DNA from: Streptomyces sp. MJM8645 | GTDB lineage: Bacteria; Actinomycetota; Actinomycetes; Streptomycetales; Streptomycetaceae | Direction of reading: 5' to 3' | DNA: 64,000 bases | Assembly (NCBI RefSeq): GCF_001625365.1 | Contig: NZ_LJJF01000001.1 | Location: 496,001 to 560,000, forward strand | The notes under the pieces: generated by a model | Database searches by the model: none | What the model was told of the DNA's origin: nothing | The model's input: the letters and a program-made list of their open reading frames with translations, nothing else | Translations under genes and position numbers: made by a program | In this document: in pieces, positions 23,900 through 32,184 of the stretch | Position numbering within the stretch: the first letter of the stretch is position 1 | Layout: each line of letters begins with the position of its first letter

Positions 23900-24766
23900 T
23901 CAGGGGTGGGGGATGACGGCGACTGGGGACTGGGCGTGGTGGAGGGCGGCGTGGGCGACGCGGCCGAGGCGGGGGCCGAAGTCGAGGGAGCGGTGGCGGC
24001 GGCCGACGACCAGGAGGGCGGCGCCGGCGGAGGCTTCGACCAGGCCGCGGGCGGCGCCGAGCCGGACGTCCTCGATCACCGCGGTGTCCGGGTGTCGCTC
24101 GCGCTGGCCGGCCAGGGCGAGGGAGAGCAGTTTGGCCTCCAGCGCCTCCAGTTGGGCGATCTCGGTGGGCGGCACGGCTCCGCCGGCGTAGCCGAAGACC
24201 GGCGGGAGGTCCCAGCCGTGCACGGCCCGCACCCGGGCGCCGCGCAGGGCGGCCTCCTGGAAGGCGAAGGCGAGCACCTCCTCCTCCGGGGCGTGCGCGT
24301 CGACGCCGACCAGTACCTCGGGCACGCCGTCGCCGGCGCCGTCGGGCGCGCCCGGCTCGCGCACCACGACCACCGGCACCGTGCTGCGGGCGGCCGCGGC
24401 CATGCCGACCGAGCCGAGCAGCAGCCCGGTGAAGCCGCCGAGGCCGCGTGAGCCGAGCACCAGGAGGGCGGCGTCCGCGGCCGCGGCGACCAGGCCGTCC
24501 ACCGGCGCGTCCAGGACGGCGTCGGTGTGCACCGCCAGACCGGGGTGGCGTTCGCGGATCGCGTCGGCGGCCGAGGACAGGACCCGCTGCGCGGCGGCCG
24601 GCAGGTCGTCGGGCTCGGCGAAGGTGGCCACGCCGTCGGTCAGCCACGGCCAGGCGTGCACCAGGCGCAGCGGGGTGCCCCGGAGCACTGCCTCGTCGGC
24701 GGCCCAGAGGGCGGCGGTGGTGCTCTCCGGCGAGCCGTCGACCCCGGCCAGGACGGATGGCGTCAT
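23900..24766 (-). CDS. Universal stress protein, two UspA domains
   Basis: 288 residues from ATG 24766 (GGAGGAA upstream). Two tandem UspA folds: SVLAGVDGSPES with the ATP loop VLGSRGLGGFTGLLLGSVG, then PEVLVGVDAHAPEEE with LLVVGRRHRSLDFGPRLG. The first domain keeps the G-x2-G-x9-G-S/T ATP motif; the second is degenerate. In actinobacteria tandem Usp genes are classic DevR/DosR regulon members. A DevR-like box lies 135 bp upstream, shared with the divergent DevS-like kinase gene. Cytosolic. Confidence 0.88.
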   Translation of the reverse strand: MTPSVLAGVDGSPESTTAALWAADEAVLRGTPLRLVHAWPWLTDGVATFAEPDDLPAAAQRVLSSAADAIRERHPGLAVHTDAVLDAPVDGLVAAAADAALLVLGSRGLGGFTGLLLGSVGMAAAARSTVPVVVVREPGAPDGAGDGVPEVLVGVDAHAPEEEVLAFAFQEAALRGARVRAVHGWDLPPVFGYAGGAVPPTEIAQLEALEAKLLSLALAGQRERHPDTAVIEDVRLGAARGLVEASAGAALLVVGRRHRSLDFGPRLGRVAHAALHHAQSPVAVIPHP

Positions 24767-25063
24767 GAGGGTTCCTCCACTGTGTCGGCGCTTGGCGGGG
24801 CGGCGCGGGGACGGTGTGCGCACTGACGGCCCGTCCGCTCCTCCCCCACCCTGGCGGTCCGCCAGGGCCTCGCGACAGAGGCCGCAGGCCCCTCTGCGAC
24901 GGGACGAAAGGCCCGCCCGTGGGAGCGTACGGCGCACCCCGGCGTGCGGGGTGCCGACACCCGGGCACTACCGTGAATCCGGCAATCGCCCTGATCGGGC
25001 GGCACCTGGCGCCCTCCGGCGGTGGGTGGAGGACGGGCCAGGGCGAGTACGAGGAGGACAGCG
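24767..25063. promoter_or_regulatory. Divergent promoter region of usp and the GAF kinase
   Basis: 297 bases. It holds the DevR-like box at 24901-24914, a perfect 8-bp inverted repeat CCCTGGCG-GTC-CGCCAGGG at 24849-24867 and a second one, GGCCTC-N6-GAGGCC, just after it. Confidence 0.5.
24901..24914. promoter_or_regulatory. DevR/DosR-like box 1
   Basis: GGGACGAAAGGCCC fits the GGGAC-N4-GGCCC pattern of DevR/DosR sites. The same pattern on the other strand occurs at 43695-43708. Confidence 0.55.
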
Positions 25064-26803
25064 GTGGGCGGAGCGGACGGCAGCGCGGCGGGTGGCGGCG
25101 CGCGGATGCCCCGGCTGCGCCTGGACGAGCTGCTGGAGGAGCTCCAGTGGCGGATCGACGCGGCGCGCGGCACCCAGAACCGGGTGCACAGCCTGTTGGA
25201 GGCGGTGCTCGCGGTCGGCCGGGAGCTGGACCTCGCCCAGGCGCTGCACCGGATCGTCGAGGCCGCCGCCGACCTGGTGGACGCCCGTTACGCCGCGCTC
25301 GGGGTGATCGGCCCGGACGGGCACTCGCTGTCGCAGTTCCTGACGGTGGGGATGTCCGAGGAGGAGATCGCCGAGATCGGCCCGCCGCCGTCCGGCCGGG
25401 GCATCCTCGGCGAGTTGATCCGCGACCCGCAGCCGCTGCGCTGCCCGGTACTGTCCGAGCACCCGGCCTCGGCGGGCTTCCCGCCGAACCATCCGCCGAT
25501 GCACACCTTCCTCGGGGTGCCGGTGCGGGTGCACGGCGAGGTGTTCGGGAACCTGTACCTCACCGACAAGCGCGGCGGGCTGGACTTCGACACCGACGAC
25601 GAGGCGGTGATCTCCACCCTGGCGGTCGCGGCCGGGGTGGCGATCGACAACGCCCGGTTGTACGAGGAGGCGCAGCTGCGCCAGCGCTGGCTGCGGGCCA
25701 GCGCGGAGATCAGCCGCAGCCTGCTGTCGGGCGCGCCCCGGCTGGAGGTGGTGGAGCTGATCGCCCGCCGGGCCGGGGAGATCGCCGGCGCCGAGCTGGC
25801 CGACGTCTCGGTGGCGCTGGACGGTCCGCGGGAGCGGGCGGAGGAGCTGACGGTGGAGGTCGCGCTGGGTGGGGCGCCGGCCGCGCGGCTGGGGGTGACG
25901 GTGCCGGTGGACGGCACGCTGTCGGGCGCCGCGTACGCCTCCGGTTCGCCGGTGACCAGCGACGACCTGGCCTGCGACGCCCGCTACCCGGCGGGCCCGG
26001 CGGGGCGCTTCGACGGGCTGGGCCCGGCGGTCGCGGTGCCGCTGGGCACCGGGGCGGGGTACGGGCGGGGCGTGCTGCTGCTGGCCCGCGCGGCCGGGCA
26101 GCCGGCCTTCGGGCCGGACGAGACCGGGCCGCTGCTGGGCTTCGCGGACCAGGCGGCGCTGGCCCTGGAGCTGGCCGAGCGGCGGCGCGACGCCGAGCAC
26201 CTGACGCTGCTGGAGGACCGTGACCGGATCGCCCGGGACCTGCACGACCTGGCGATCCAGCGGCTGTTCGCGACCGGGATGACGTTGCAGAGCGCGGGCC
26301 GGCTGATCGACAGCCCGGCCGCCGCCGACCGGGTCGCCCGCGCGGTGGCGGACCTGGACGAGACCATCAAGATCATCCGGTCGACGATCTTCGGGCTGCG
26401 CGCCCACAGCGAGCCCGACCGGGGCCTGCGCGCCCGCGCCACCCGCGTCGTGGCCGAGGCGCAGGGGACGCTCGGCTTCGCGCCCCGGCTGAGCATGGAG
26501 GGCCTGCTGGACACCGACGTGCCGCAGGAACTGGCCGACCACGCGGTGGCCGTCCTCGGCGAGGCGCTCAGCAACGCCGCCCGGCACGCGCGGGCGGGCC
26601 GGGTGGAGGTGACGCTGCGGGCGCTCGCCGGGCGGGTGGCCCTGGTGGTGGCCGACGACGGGGTGGGCGTGCCCGAGGGCGGCCGGCGCAGCGGGCTGCG
26701 CAACCTCGCCGAGCGGGCCGAGCGGGTGGGCGGCACCTTCACGGTCGAGCCCGCCGAGGGCGGCGGCACCCGGCTCTCCTGGGAGGCCCCGCTCGGCTCC
26801 TGA
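25064..26803 (+). CDS. DevS/DosS-like GAF-GAF sensor histidine kinase
   Basis: 579 residues from GTG 25064 (GAGGAGG upstream). Two GAF domains (about 50-200 and 225-375), then HisKA_3 with DRIARDLHDLAIQRLFATGM (phospho-acceptor His394) and HATPase with GEALSNAARHARA, ADDGVG and SGLRNLAERA. The first GAF has GFPPNHPPMHTFLGVPV; His143 matches the haem-ligating His of mycobacterial DevS (His149 as I recall), so oxygen/NO/CO sensing is plausible. No membrane segments, hence cytosolic. No regulator is adjacent; the NarL-type regulator at 43737-44456 is a candidate partner. Confidence 0.88.
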   Translation: MGGADGSAAGGGARMPRLRLDELLEELQWRIDAARGTQNRVHSLLEAVLAVGRELDLAQALHRIVEAAADLVDARYAALGVIGPDGHSLSQFLTVGMSEEEIAEIGPPPSGRGILGELIRDPQPLRCPVLSEHPASAGFPPNHPPMHTFLGVPVRVHGEVFGNLYLTDKRGGLDFDTDDEAVISTLAVAAGVAIDNARLYEEAQLRQRWLRASAEISRSLLSGAPRLEVVELIARRAGEIAGAELADVSVALDGPRERAEELTVEVALGGAPAARLGVTVPVDGTLSGAAYASGSPVTSDDLACDARYPAGPAGRFDGLGPAVAVPLGTGAGYGRGVLLLARAAGQPAFGPDETGPLLGFADQAALALELAERRRDAEHLTLLEDRDRIARDLHDLAIQRLFATGMTLQSAGRLIDSPAAADRVARAVADLDETIKIIRSTIFGLRAHSEPDRGLRARATRVVAEAQGTLGFAPRLSMEGLLDTDVPQELADHAVAVLGEALSNAARHARAGRVEVTLRALAGRVALVVADDGVGVPEGGRRSGLRNLAERAERVGGTFTVEPAEGGGTRLSWEAPLGS

Positions 26804-27026
26804 CGTGCCGTCACCGGGATGTCGCCGGGCCTTCGCCCACGCCGCTCCGCGCCCTTGCGTGCGCCGTCCCTACTCGAACGACCGAACGCCCTCGGGCGGG
26901 TTCACACGTCGAGCACGCCCCCCTCGAAGAACGCTCTCAACATCCATTGTCGCCACGCATGTTCGACGGTAGAGTCGCCGTTCGCCGAGCACGGATGAGC
27001 ATTCGACAGCATCATTTGGGGCGGCC
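26804..27026 (+). promoter_or_regulatory. Promoter region of the beta-lysine ligase operon
   Basis: 223 bases of clearly lower GC than the flanks (for example 26935-27020), the only such stretch before the operon. It must hold the operon promoter; no single -10/-35 pair is convincing. GGGGCGG may serve as the ribosome site. Confidence 0.4.
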
Positions 27027-28598
27027 ATGTCAATTAATCAGGACACCCTCCAGGTCGCTCCCGACCTGATCCACGCGTTCACAAAAATGGCACGCCGCAA
27101 TCCCCGGCACCCCGCGATCGTCCAGCGGGGGCGCACCCTCGACTACGGTCGGCTCGCAGAGCTGGCGAACACCCTGGCCAGGCGCCTGGGACCGGACCCC
27201 GGCACGGTCTGCGTGCCGGCCGTCCACACGGCCGAAACGGTGGTCGCACTTCTCGGCGTGCTGACCGCCGGAGGTACGTACTGCCCGATCGATCCGGCAT
27301 TCCCGGAGGCCCGTCGACACGCCATGGCGACGGCCGCGAACTGCCGCACGGCGATACTCGGCGAAGCCGTCGCGGACCACCAACTCGGCACTCGATTAGT
27401 GGAGTTACCCGCCCTCTCGGAATTCCCCGGAGAACCGCCCGGAACCCTTCCGGCGGACCGCACCGCAAGCGGCCCGGAACATCCGGCCTACATTCTCTTC
27501 ACGTCGGGTTCGACCGGGCAGCCGAAACCCGTCGCCACTCCCCGCCGGGCGGTCGCGGCCACGGCCCACGCACTGCGCGACCTCTTCCACCTCACCCCCC
27601 AGGACCGGGTGCTCCAGTTCGCCTCGCTCAACTGGGACACCTGCTTCGAGGAGATCCTCCCGGCACTCACCGCGGGCGCCACCCTCGTCCTCGACCCCGA
27701 CGCGCACTGCGGATCGTTCCCGCGCTTCCTGCGGATGGTCGAGCGCGAGCGGATCACCGTCCTGGACCTGCCGACCGCCTTCTGGCACGAACTCGTCCAC
27801 CACCTCGTCGACGACCGGGCCGAACTGCCGCCCTGCGTCCGGCTCCTGGTGATCGGCGGGGAGGCCGTCCAGCCGGCCCGGCTGGACGACTGGGCCCGGC
27901 TGGACACCGGGCGGATCCGGCTGCTGAACACCTACGGCTGCACCGAGACCACCCAGATCACCCACGCCGTCGACCTGTCCGGACCGCTCGCCCGCGAACC
28001 GGCCGCCCGCGCACCGATCGGCCCCGCACCGATCCGCCCCGCACCGATCGGCCACGCCCTGCCGCACGTCATCGAACGCCTCGGCGAGCAGGGCGAGTTG
28101 CTGATCGGCGGGCCGGGCCTCGCGCTCGGCTACCCCGGCCTGCCCGAGGCGACGGCGGCCCGGTTCACCACCGTCGACGGCGAGCGGTACTTCCGCACCG
28201 GCGACCGGGTGAGCCGCGGCCCGGACGGCCTGCTCACCCACCAGGGCCGCCTGGACGGCGAATTGAAGGTGCGCGGCGTCCGGGTGGACCCGGCGGAGGT
28301 CGAGGCGCACCTCACCGGCCACCCCGAGGTGACCGCGGCCGCCGTCACCGGTGCCACCCTGGCCGGCCGCACCACGCTGCTCGCATACGTCGTGGCACGC
28401 CGGCACACCTCCCCGCCGGACCTGGCCGGCGAGTTGCTGTCCTACCTGCGGGCCCGGGTGCCCGGCCACCTCGTGCCCGGGCGGATCACCGTCGTCCCCC
28501 GGCTCGTGCACACCCCCAGCGGCAAGGTCGACCGGGCCGGCTGCCACCTGCGCTACGGCGCCCACGACAGGTCGAAGGAGACCTCCGTTGAGCACTGA
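27027..28598 (+). CDS. Free-standing NRPS adenylation domain, predicted beta-lysine activating
   Basis: 523 residues. Core motifs: A3 LFTSGSTGQPKP, A5 NTYGCTETT, A7 YFRTGDRV, A8 GRLDGELKVRG, A10 PSGKVDR (catalytic Lys). Aligning A4-A5 to GrsA gives specificity residues D204, T205, E208, then D, V, G, T, Q, I and the Lys: DTEDVGTQIK. From memory the beta-lysine code of viomycin/capreomycin-type domains is DTEDVGTMVK, an 8/10 match. It would activate beta-lysine with ATP and load the carrier protein encoded next (11-base overlap). Codons 124 and 127 are TTA (27396, 27405), so bldA control is likely. The first 150 codons have lower GC than the rest. Confidence 0.88.
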   Translation: MSINQDTLQVAPDLIHAFTKMARRNPRHPAIVQRGRTLDYGRLAELANTLARRLGPDPGTVCVPAVHTAETVVALLGVLTAGGTYCPIDPAFPEARRHAMATAANCRTAILGEAVADHQLGTRLVELPALSEFPGEPPGTLPADRTASGPEHPAYILFTSGSTGQPKPVATPRRAVAATAHALRDLFHLTPQDRVLQFASLNWDTCFEEILPALTAGATLVLDPDAHCGSFPRFLRMVERERITVLDLPTAFWHELVHHLVDDRAELPPCVRLLVIGGEAVQPARLDDWARLDTGRIRLLNTYGCTETTQITHAVDLSGPLAREPAARAPIGPAPIRPAPIGHALPHVIERLGEQGELLIGGPGLALGYPGLPEATAARFTTVDGERYFRTGDRVSRGPDGLLTHQGRLDGELKVRGVRVDPAEVEAHLTGHPEVTAAAVTGATLAGRTTLLAYVVARRHTSPPDLAGELLSYLRARVPGHLVPGRITVVPRLVHTPSGKVDRAGCHLRYGAHDRSKETSVEH

Positions 28599-28830
28599 CC
28601 TCACCACCCCCGCCACCCCGCAGGACCTGGTGGCCGTCTTCCGGCGCGTGCTGGAACGCGACGACGTGGCGCCCGACTCCGACTTCTTCGACCTCGGCGG
28701 CGACTCGCTGATCGCCACCCGGGTGCTGAGCGCCGTCGCGCGCGGCTACGCCGTCGAGCTCACCTTCGACGAGTTCCTGCTCGCGCCCACCCCCACCGCG
28801 CTCGCGCGCAGAATCACGGCCGCGAGATGA
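28588..28830 (+). CDS. Free-standing peptidyl carrier protein
   Basis: 80 residues. FFDLGGDSLIATRVLS carries the phosphopantetheine-accepting Ser40. The start is TTG 28588: AAGGAG ends seven bases before it and the frame upstream belongs to the adenylation gene, whose stop lies 11 bases inside this one. It should hold the activated amino acid (beta-lysine by inference) as a thioester, and is coupled (ATGA overlap) to the amine oxidase gene, suggesting the oxidase acts on the carrier-bound substrate. Cytosolic; needs a phosphopantetheinyl transferase from elsewhere. Confidence 0.9.
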   Translation: MSTDLTTPATPQDLVAVFRRVLERDDVAPDSDFFDLGGDSLIATRVLSAVARGYAVELTFDEFLLAPTPTALARRITAAR

Positions 28831-30275
28831 ACGACCACCCGTCCGACGACGACCCGTTCAACGACCACCCGTTCAACGGCCGGCAGTTCAACGACCAGCA
28901 GCCCGCAGGCACCGCCGTCGTGGTCGGCGCCGGACTGGCCGGGCTCACCGCCGCCACCGGGCTGGCGGCGCACGGCTTCGACGTGACCGTCCTGGAGGCC
29001 CGGGACCGGGTCGGCGGACGCACCCACGGCATCGAGGCCGCCCCCGGCGTCCTGGTCGACGCCGGCGCCGCCTACCTGGGCGACCGGCACACCGAACTCC
29101 TCGCCATGATGGACGAGTTGGGGCTCAAGACCACCCCCACCACGATGTCCGGCGCCAGCCGGTTCGCGCTCGGCGGCGGCACCGGCACCGGCAGCGACGC
29201 CGAACCCGGCCCCGGCCCCGGCCCCGACGCCGCGACCCGCGACGGCCGGTTCCCGCCGCTCGACGGCGTCGCGCTCGGCGACCTGTTCGACCGGCTGTCC
29301 GAACTCACCGCCGCCGTACGGCCGGAGGCGCCCTGGCTCACCCCGGACGCCGAACGCCTGGACGCCCTGACCGCCGCCGAGTGGGCCGAGCAGCACCTCA
29401 CCCACCCCGACGCCCGGCTGTTCTTCCCGCTGTTCCTGGGCGAGATGACGGCCGCCGACCCGGCCGACATCTCCGTCCTCCACCTCGCCTTCTACCTGCG
29501 CTCCGGCGGCGGCCTGCGCTACCTCAACGCCTTCGCCGGCGGCGCCCAGCAGGACCGGATCGCCGGCGGCGCCCACCAGGTGTGCGAGCGGCTGGCCGAG
29601 CGCCTGGGCCGCCGGGTACGGCTGGGCGAGCCGGTCCGGGCCGTCCACCAGGACGCCGACGCCGTCACCGTGCACACCGACCGCGGCGAACACCGCGCGG
29701 ACGTCGCCGTCATGGCACTGCCGCCGCTGCTCGCCGACGCGATCGACTACCGGCCCGGCCTGCCGGTGCGCCGGGCCGGCGAGCGCACCGCACGCGGCTG
29801 CGCGGTCAAGGTCCACCTGGTCTACCCGGCGCCGCTGTGGCGCGACCACGGCCTGTCCGGCTGGTCGGTCAACGCCCGGGGGCCGCTGCTCTCCACCGTG
29901 GACGACTCCCCCGCCGAGGCCGGCATCGGAGTCCTGACCGGCTTCGTCACCGGCGCCGAGGCGCACCGCTTCGCCGCCCTCACCCCGCGGCAGCAACGCG
30001 CGGCGGCCGTCGGGCAGGCCGCGCAGCTCTTCCCGATGCTCCCCGAGCCGACCGCCTGCCACGTCACCGACTGGCTCAACGAACCGTACAGCCAGGGCTG
30101 TTACGCCGCCCTGCTGGGGCCCGGCGACTGGCCGCGGCTCGGCCCGGCGCTGACCGCGCCGCACCACCGGGTGCACTGGGCCGGCACCGAGACCAGCACC
30201 GCGTACTTCGGGCTGATGGAGGGCGCGATCCGCTCCGGCCACCGGGTCGTCGCCGACATCCTCGCCCGCGCCTGA
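28827..30275 (+). CDS. FAD-dependent amine oxidase
   Basis: 482 residues. The Rossmann motif AVVVGAGLAGLTAATGLAAHG followed by VTVLEARDRVGGRT is that of flavin monoamine oxidases, and the C-terminal HWAGTETSTAYFGLMEGAIRSGHRV is the second FAD motif. It oxidises an amine to an imine or aldehyde with O2. Starting four bases inside the carrier-protein stop, it probably acts on a carrier-tethered or free beta-lysine amine, which could trigger cyclisation. The N-terminus carries a hydrophilic repeat (PFNDHPFNGRQFND) and residues about 113-133 a Gly/Pro insert, both absent from usual family members. No signal peptide. Confidence 0.9.
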   Translation: MNDHPSDDDPFNDHPFNGRQFNDQQPAGTAVVVGAGLAGLTAATGLAAHGFDVTVLEARDRVGGRTHGIEAAPGVLVDAGAAYLGDRHTELLAMMDELGLKTTPTTMSGASRFALGGGTGTGSDAEPGPGPGPDAATRDGRFPPLDGVALGDLFDRLSELTAAVRPEAPWLTPDAERLDALTAAEWAEQHLTHPDARLFFPLFLGEMTAADPADISVLHLAFYLRSGGGLRYLNAFAGGAQQDRIAGGAHQVCERLAERLGRRVRLGEPVRAVHQDADAVTVHTDRGEHRADVAVMALPPLLADAIDYRPGLPVRRAGERTARGCAVKVHLVYPAPLWRDHGLSGWSVNARGPLLSTVDDSPAEAGIGVLTGFVTGAEAHRFAALTPRQQRAAAVGQAAQLFPMLPEPTACHVTDWLNEPYSQGCYAALLGPGDWPRLGPALTAPHHRVHWAGTETSTAYFGLMEGAIRSGHRVVADILARA

Positions 30276-30369
30276 AACCAGCGCCCGACGCCCGCACCCC
30301 CCGCCTTTCCCCCTCCCCGGCGCCGGTTCCACGAGAACCCGCGCCCGGCACCCCCCTCGGGAGACCCCC

Positions 30370-32178
30370 ATGAGCGACCGCAATTCCATCGCGCCCCTCG
30401 CCGTCAGACAGCGGCTGATGACCGAACCCGCCCTGGGCGCGGGCAACTTCCTCGACCACGCCCTCGCGGCCAACCCGCACCGCGCCGTCCCCTCCGTCTT
30501 CACCCACCGCACCGACCACCGCGGCGAGGTCGTGCTGCGCGGCCACAGCCTGCTCGACCTGGCCGCGCTGCGCGACCGCTACGCCGCCTGGTACCACGCC
30601 AACGGGGTGCGCCCCGGCGAGCCGGTGGGCGTCGTGGTCGGCGAGGGCCTGGAGCCGCTGCTGCACTTCCTCGCGCTGACCTCGCTGGGCGCCGTCCCCG
30701 CGCTGGTCAACGACGCGATGCGGCACGACGTGCTGGTCCGCTACCTGGACCACGTCGGCGTGGTCGGCGTGGTCGCCGACGACCCCACCCGGCTGGCCGC
30801 CGCCTACCGCGAGGACCCGGGCCGCCGCCCGCGCTTCCTCGCCCTGGCCGCCGAGGTGCAGGCCTTCGACGCCGACGCCGTCGAGCTGCCCGCCGACCAC
30901 CCGTACCGGCACGCCCCGGACGACGTGGTGGCGCTGATCCACTCCTCCGGCACCACCGGCACCCCCAAGTCCACGATGCTGGCGCACCGCCAGTTCTGGG
31001 ACGGCAAGCAGCCGCGCATGGAGCGCTTCCCCGCCGAGCCGTACGACCGGCTGATGTCGCTGATGCCGCACACCCACGCCGGCGGGCTCAGCTACTTCCT
31101 CACCGCGACCCTGCTCGGCCTGCCCACCGTGGTGATGTCCGACTGGCGGCGCGCCGTCGTCGAGCCGGTGATGGAGGCCTTCCAGCCAACCATGGTCGCC
31201 TCCTTCCCCCGGACCTTCGTCGAGCTGGCCACCGGCGAACTCCCGGTCCGCGGCGCGGCCCGGGTGCACTCCTGGTTCAACACCGGCGACAGCGCGCACC
31301 ACGGGCACATCCGCCGCCTGGTGACGCTCGGCGAGCGGCCTGCCGGGCTGATCCGCCCCTGGCTGCTGCCGCAGGACCTCGCCGACCAACCCGCGCTGCC
31401 CGGTTCGCAGTTCGTCGACGGCCTGGGCTCCTCCGAGATGGGCATGGCGCTCTTCGGCCAGGTGACCACCCCGGAGAGCACCCGCGACGACCGCTGCGTC
31501 GGCAGGCCGCTGGAGGTGGTCCTGAAGGCCGCCGTGCTCGACCAGGACGGCACCGAACTCCCGGACGGCACGGTCGGGTTGCTCGGCGTGGTCAGCCCCT
31601 CCCGGACCCCGGGCTACTGGCACGACCGGCGGCTGACCGAGAGCTTCGAGCTGGCCGGCTACTGGCTCACCGGCGACGTCGCCCGCCGCTCGCCCGACGG
31701 CCGGTTCTACCACCTCGACCGCACGGTGGACGTCATCGACACCGCCGACGGCCCGGTCTACAGCCTGCCGATCGAGGAGGTGCTGCTCGCCGACTGCGCC
31801 GACCTGGTGCAGGACTGCTCGGTGGTCGGCGTGCCCGGGGCGCCCGGCGAGGGCCAACGCCCGGTCGCCGTCGTCCGGTTGCAGGCCGGGGCCGGAGGGG
31901 ACGCCGGGGCCGCCGGGGCCGGGGCCGAGGAGGTGCAGGACGCGGCGAACAAGGCGCTGGCCGCGGCCGGGCTGGCCGCGCTCGCCGCCGTCCGGATCGC
32001 CCGCACACCGCAGGACTTCCCGCTCGGGCCGACCGGCAAGGTGCTCAAGCGCGAGCTGCGCACCCGCTTCGCCGGCCTCTTCACCGACCCCCAAGCCGAC
32101 CCCCAAGCCGACCCGCGAACCGAGCCCCGAACCGGCACCCAGGCCGGCCCCTCCACCGCCCCCTCCGCCGGCCAGTAG
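30370..32178 (+). CDS. ANL-superfamily acyl-CoA synthetase-like ligase
   Basis: 602 residues. LIHSSGTTGTPKSTMLAH is the AMP/phosphate loop, DGLGSSEMGM the A5-like motif, YWLTGDVARRSPDG the ATP-ribose motif, and PLGPTGKVLKRELR holds the catalytic Lys. More like an acyl-CoA/aryl ligase than an NRPS domain, but with an unusual N-terminal half (NFLDHALAANPHRAVPS). It activates a carboxylate; substrate unknown, possibly the partner acid joined to beta-lysine. The C-terminal 35 residues are a repeat tail (TDPQADPQADPRTEPRTG). A 94-bp gap separates it from the oxidase gene, the only sizeable gap in the operon; GGGAG precedes the ATG. Confidence 0.88.
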   Translation: MSDRNSIAPLAVRQRLMTEPALGAGNFLDHALAANPHRAVPSVFTHRTDHRGEVVLRGHSLLDLAALRDRYAAWYHANGVRPGEPVGVVVGEGLEPLLHFLALTSLGAVPALVNDAMRHDVLVRYLDHVGVVGVVADDPTRLAAAYREDPGRRPRFLALAAEVQAFDADAVELPADHPYRHAPDDVVALIHSSGTTGTPKSTMLAHRQFWDGKQPRMERFPAEPYDRLMSLMPHTHAGGLSYFLTATLLGLPTVVMSDWRRAVVEPVMEAFQPTMVASFPRTFVELATGELPVRGAARVHSWFNTGDSAHHGHIRRLVTLGERPAGLIRPWLLPQDLADQPALPGSQFVDGLGSSEMGMALFGQVTTPESTRDDRCVGRPLEVVLKAAVLDQDGTELPDGTVGLLGVVSPSRTPGYWHDRRLTESFELAGYWLTGDVARRSPDGRFYHLDRTVDVIDTADGPVYSLPIEEVLLADCADLVQDCSVVGVPGAPGEGQRPVAVVRLQAGAGGDAGAAGAGAEEVQDAANKALAAAGLAALAAVRIARTPQDFPLGPTGKVLKRELRTRFAGLFTDPQADPQADPRTEPRTGTQAGPSTAPSAGQ

Positions 32179-32184
32179 CCGGCC

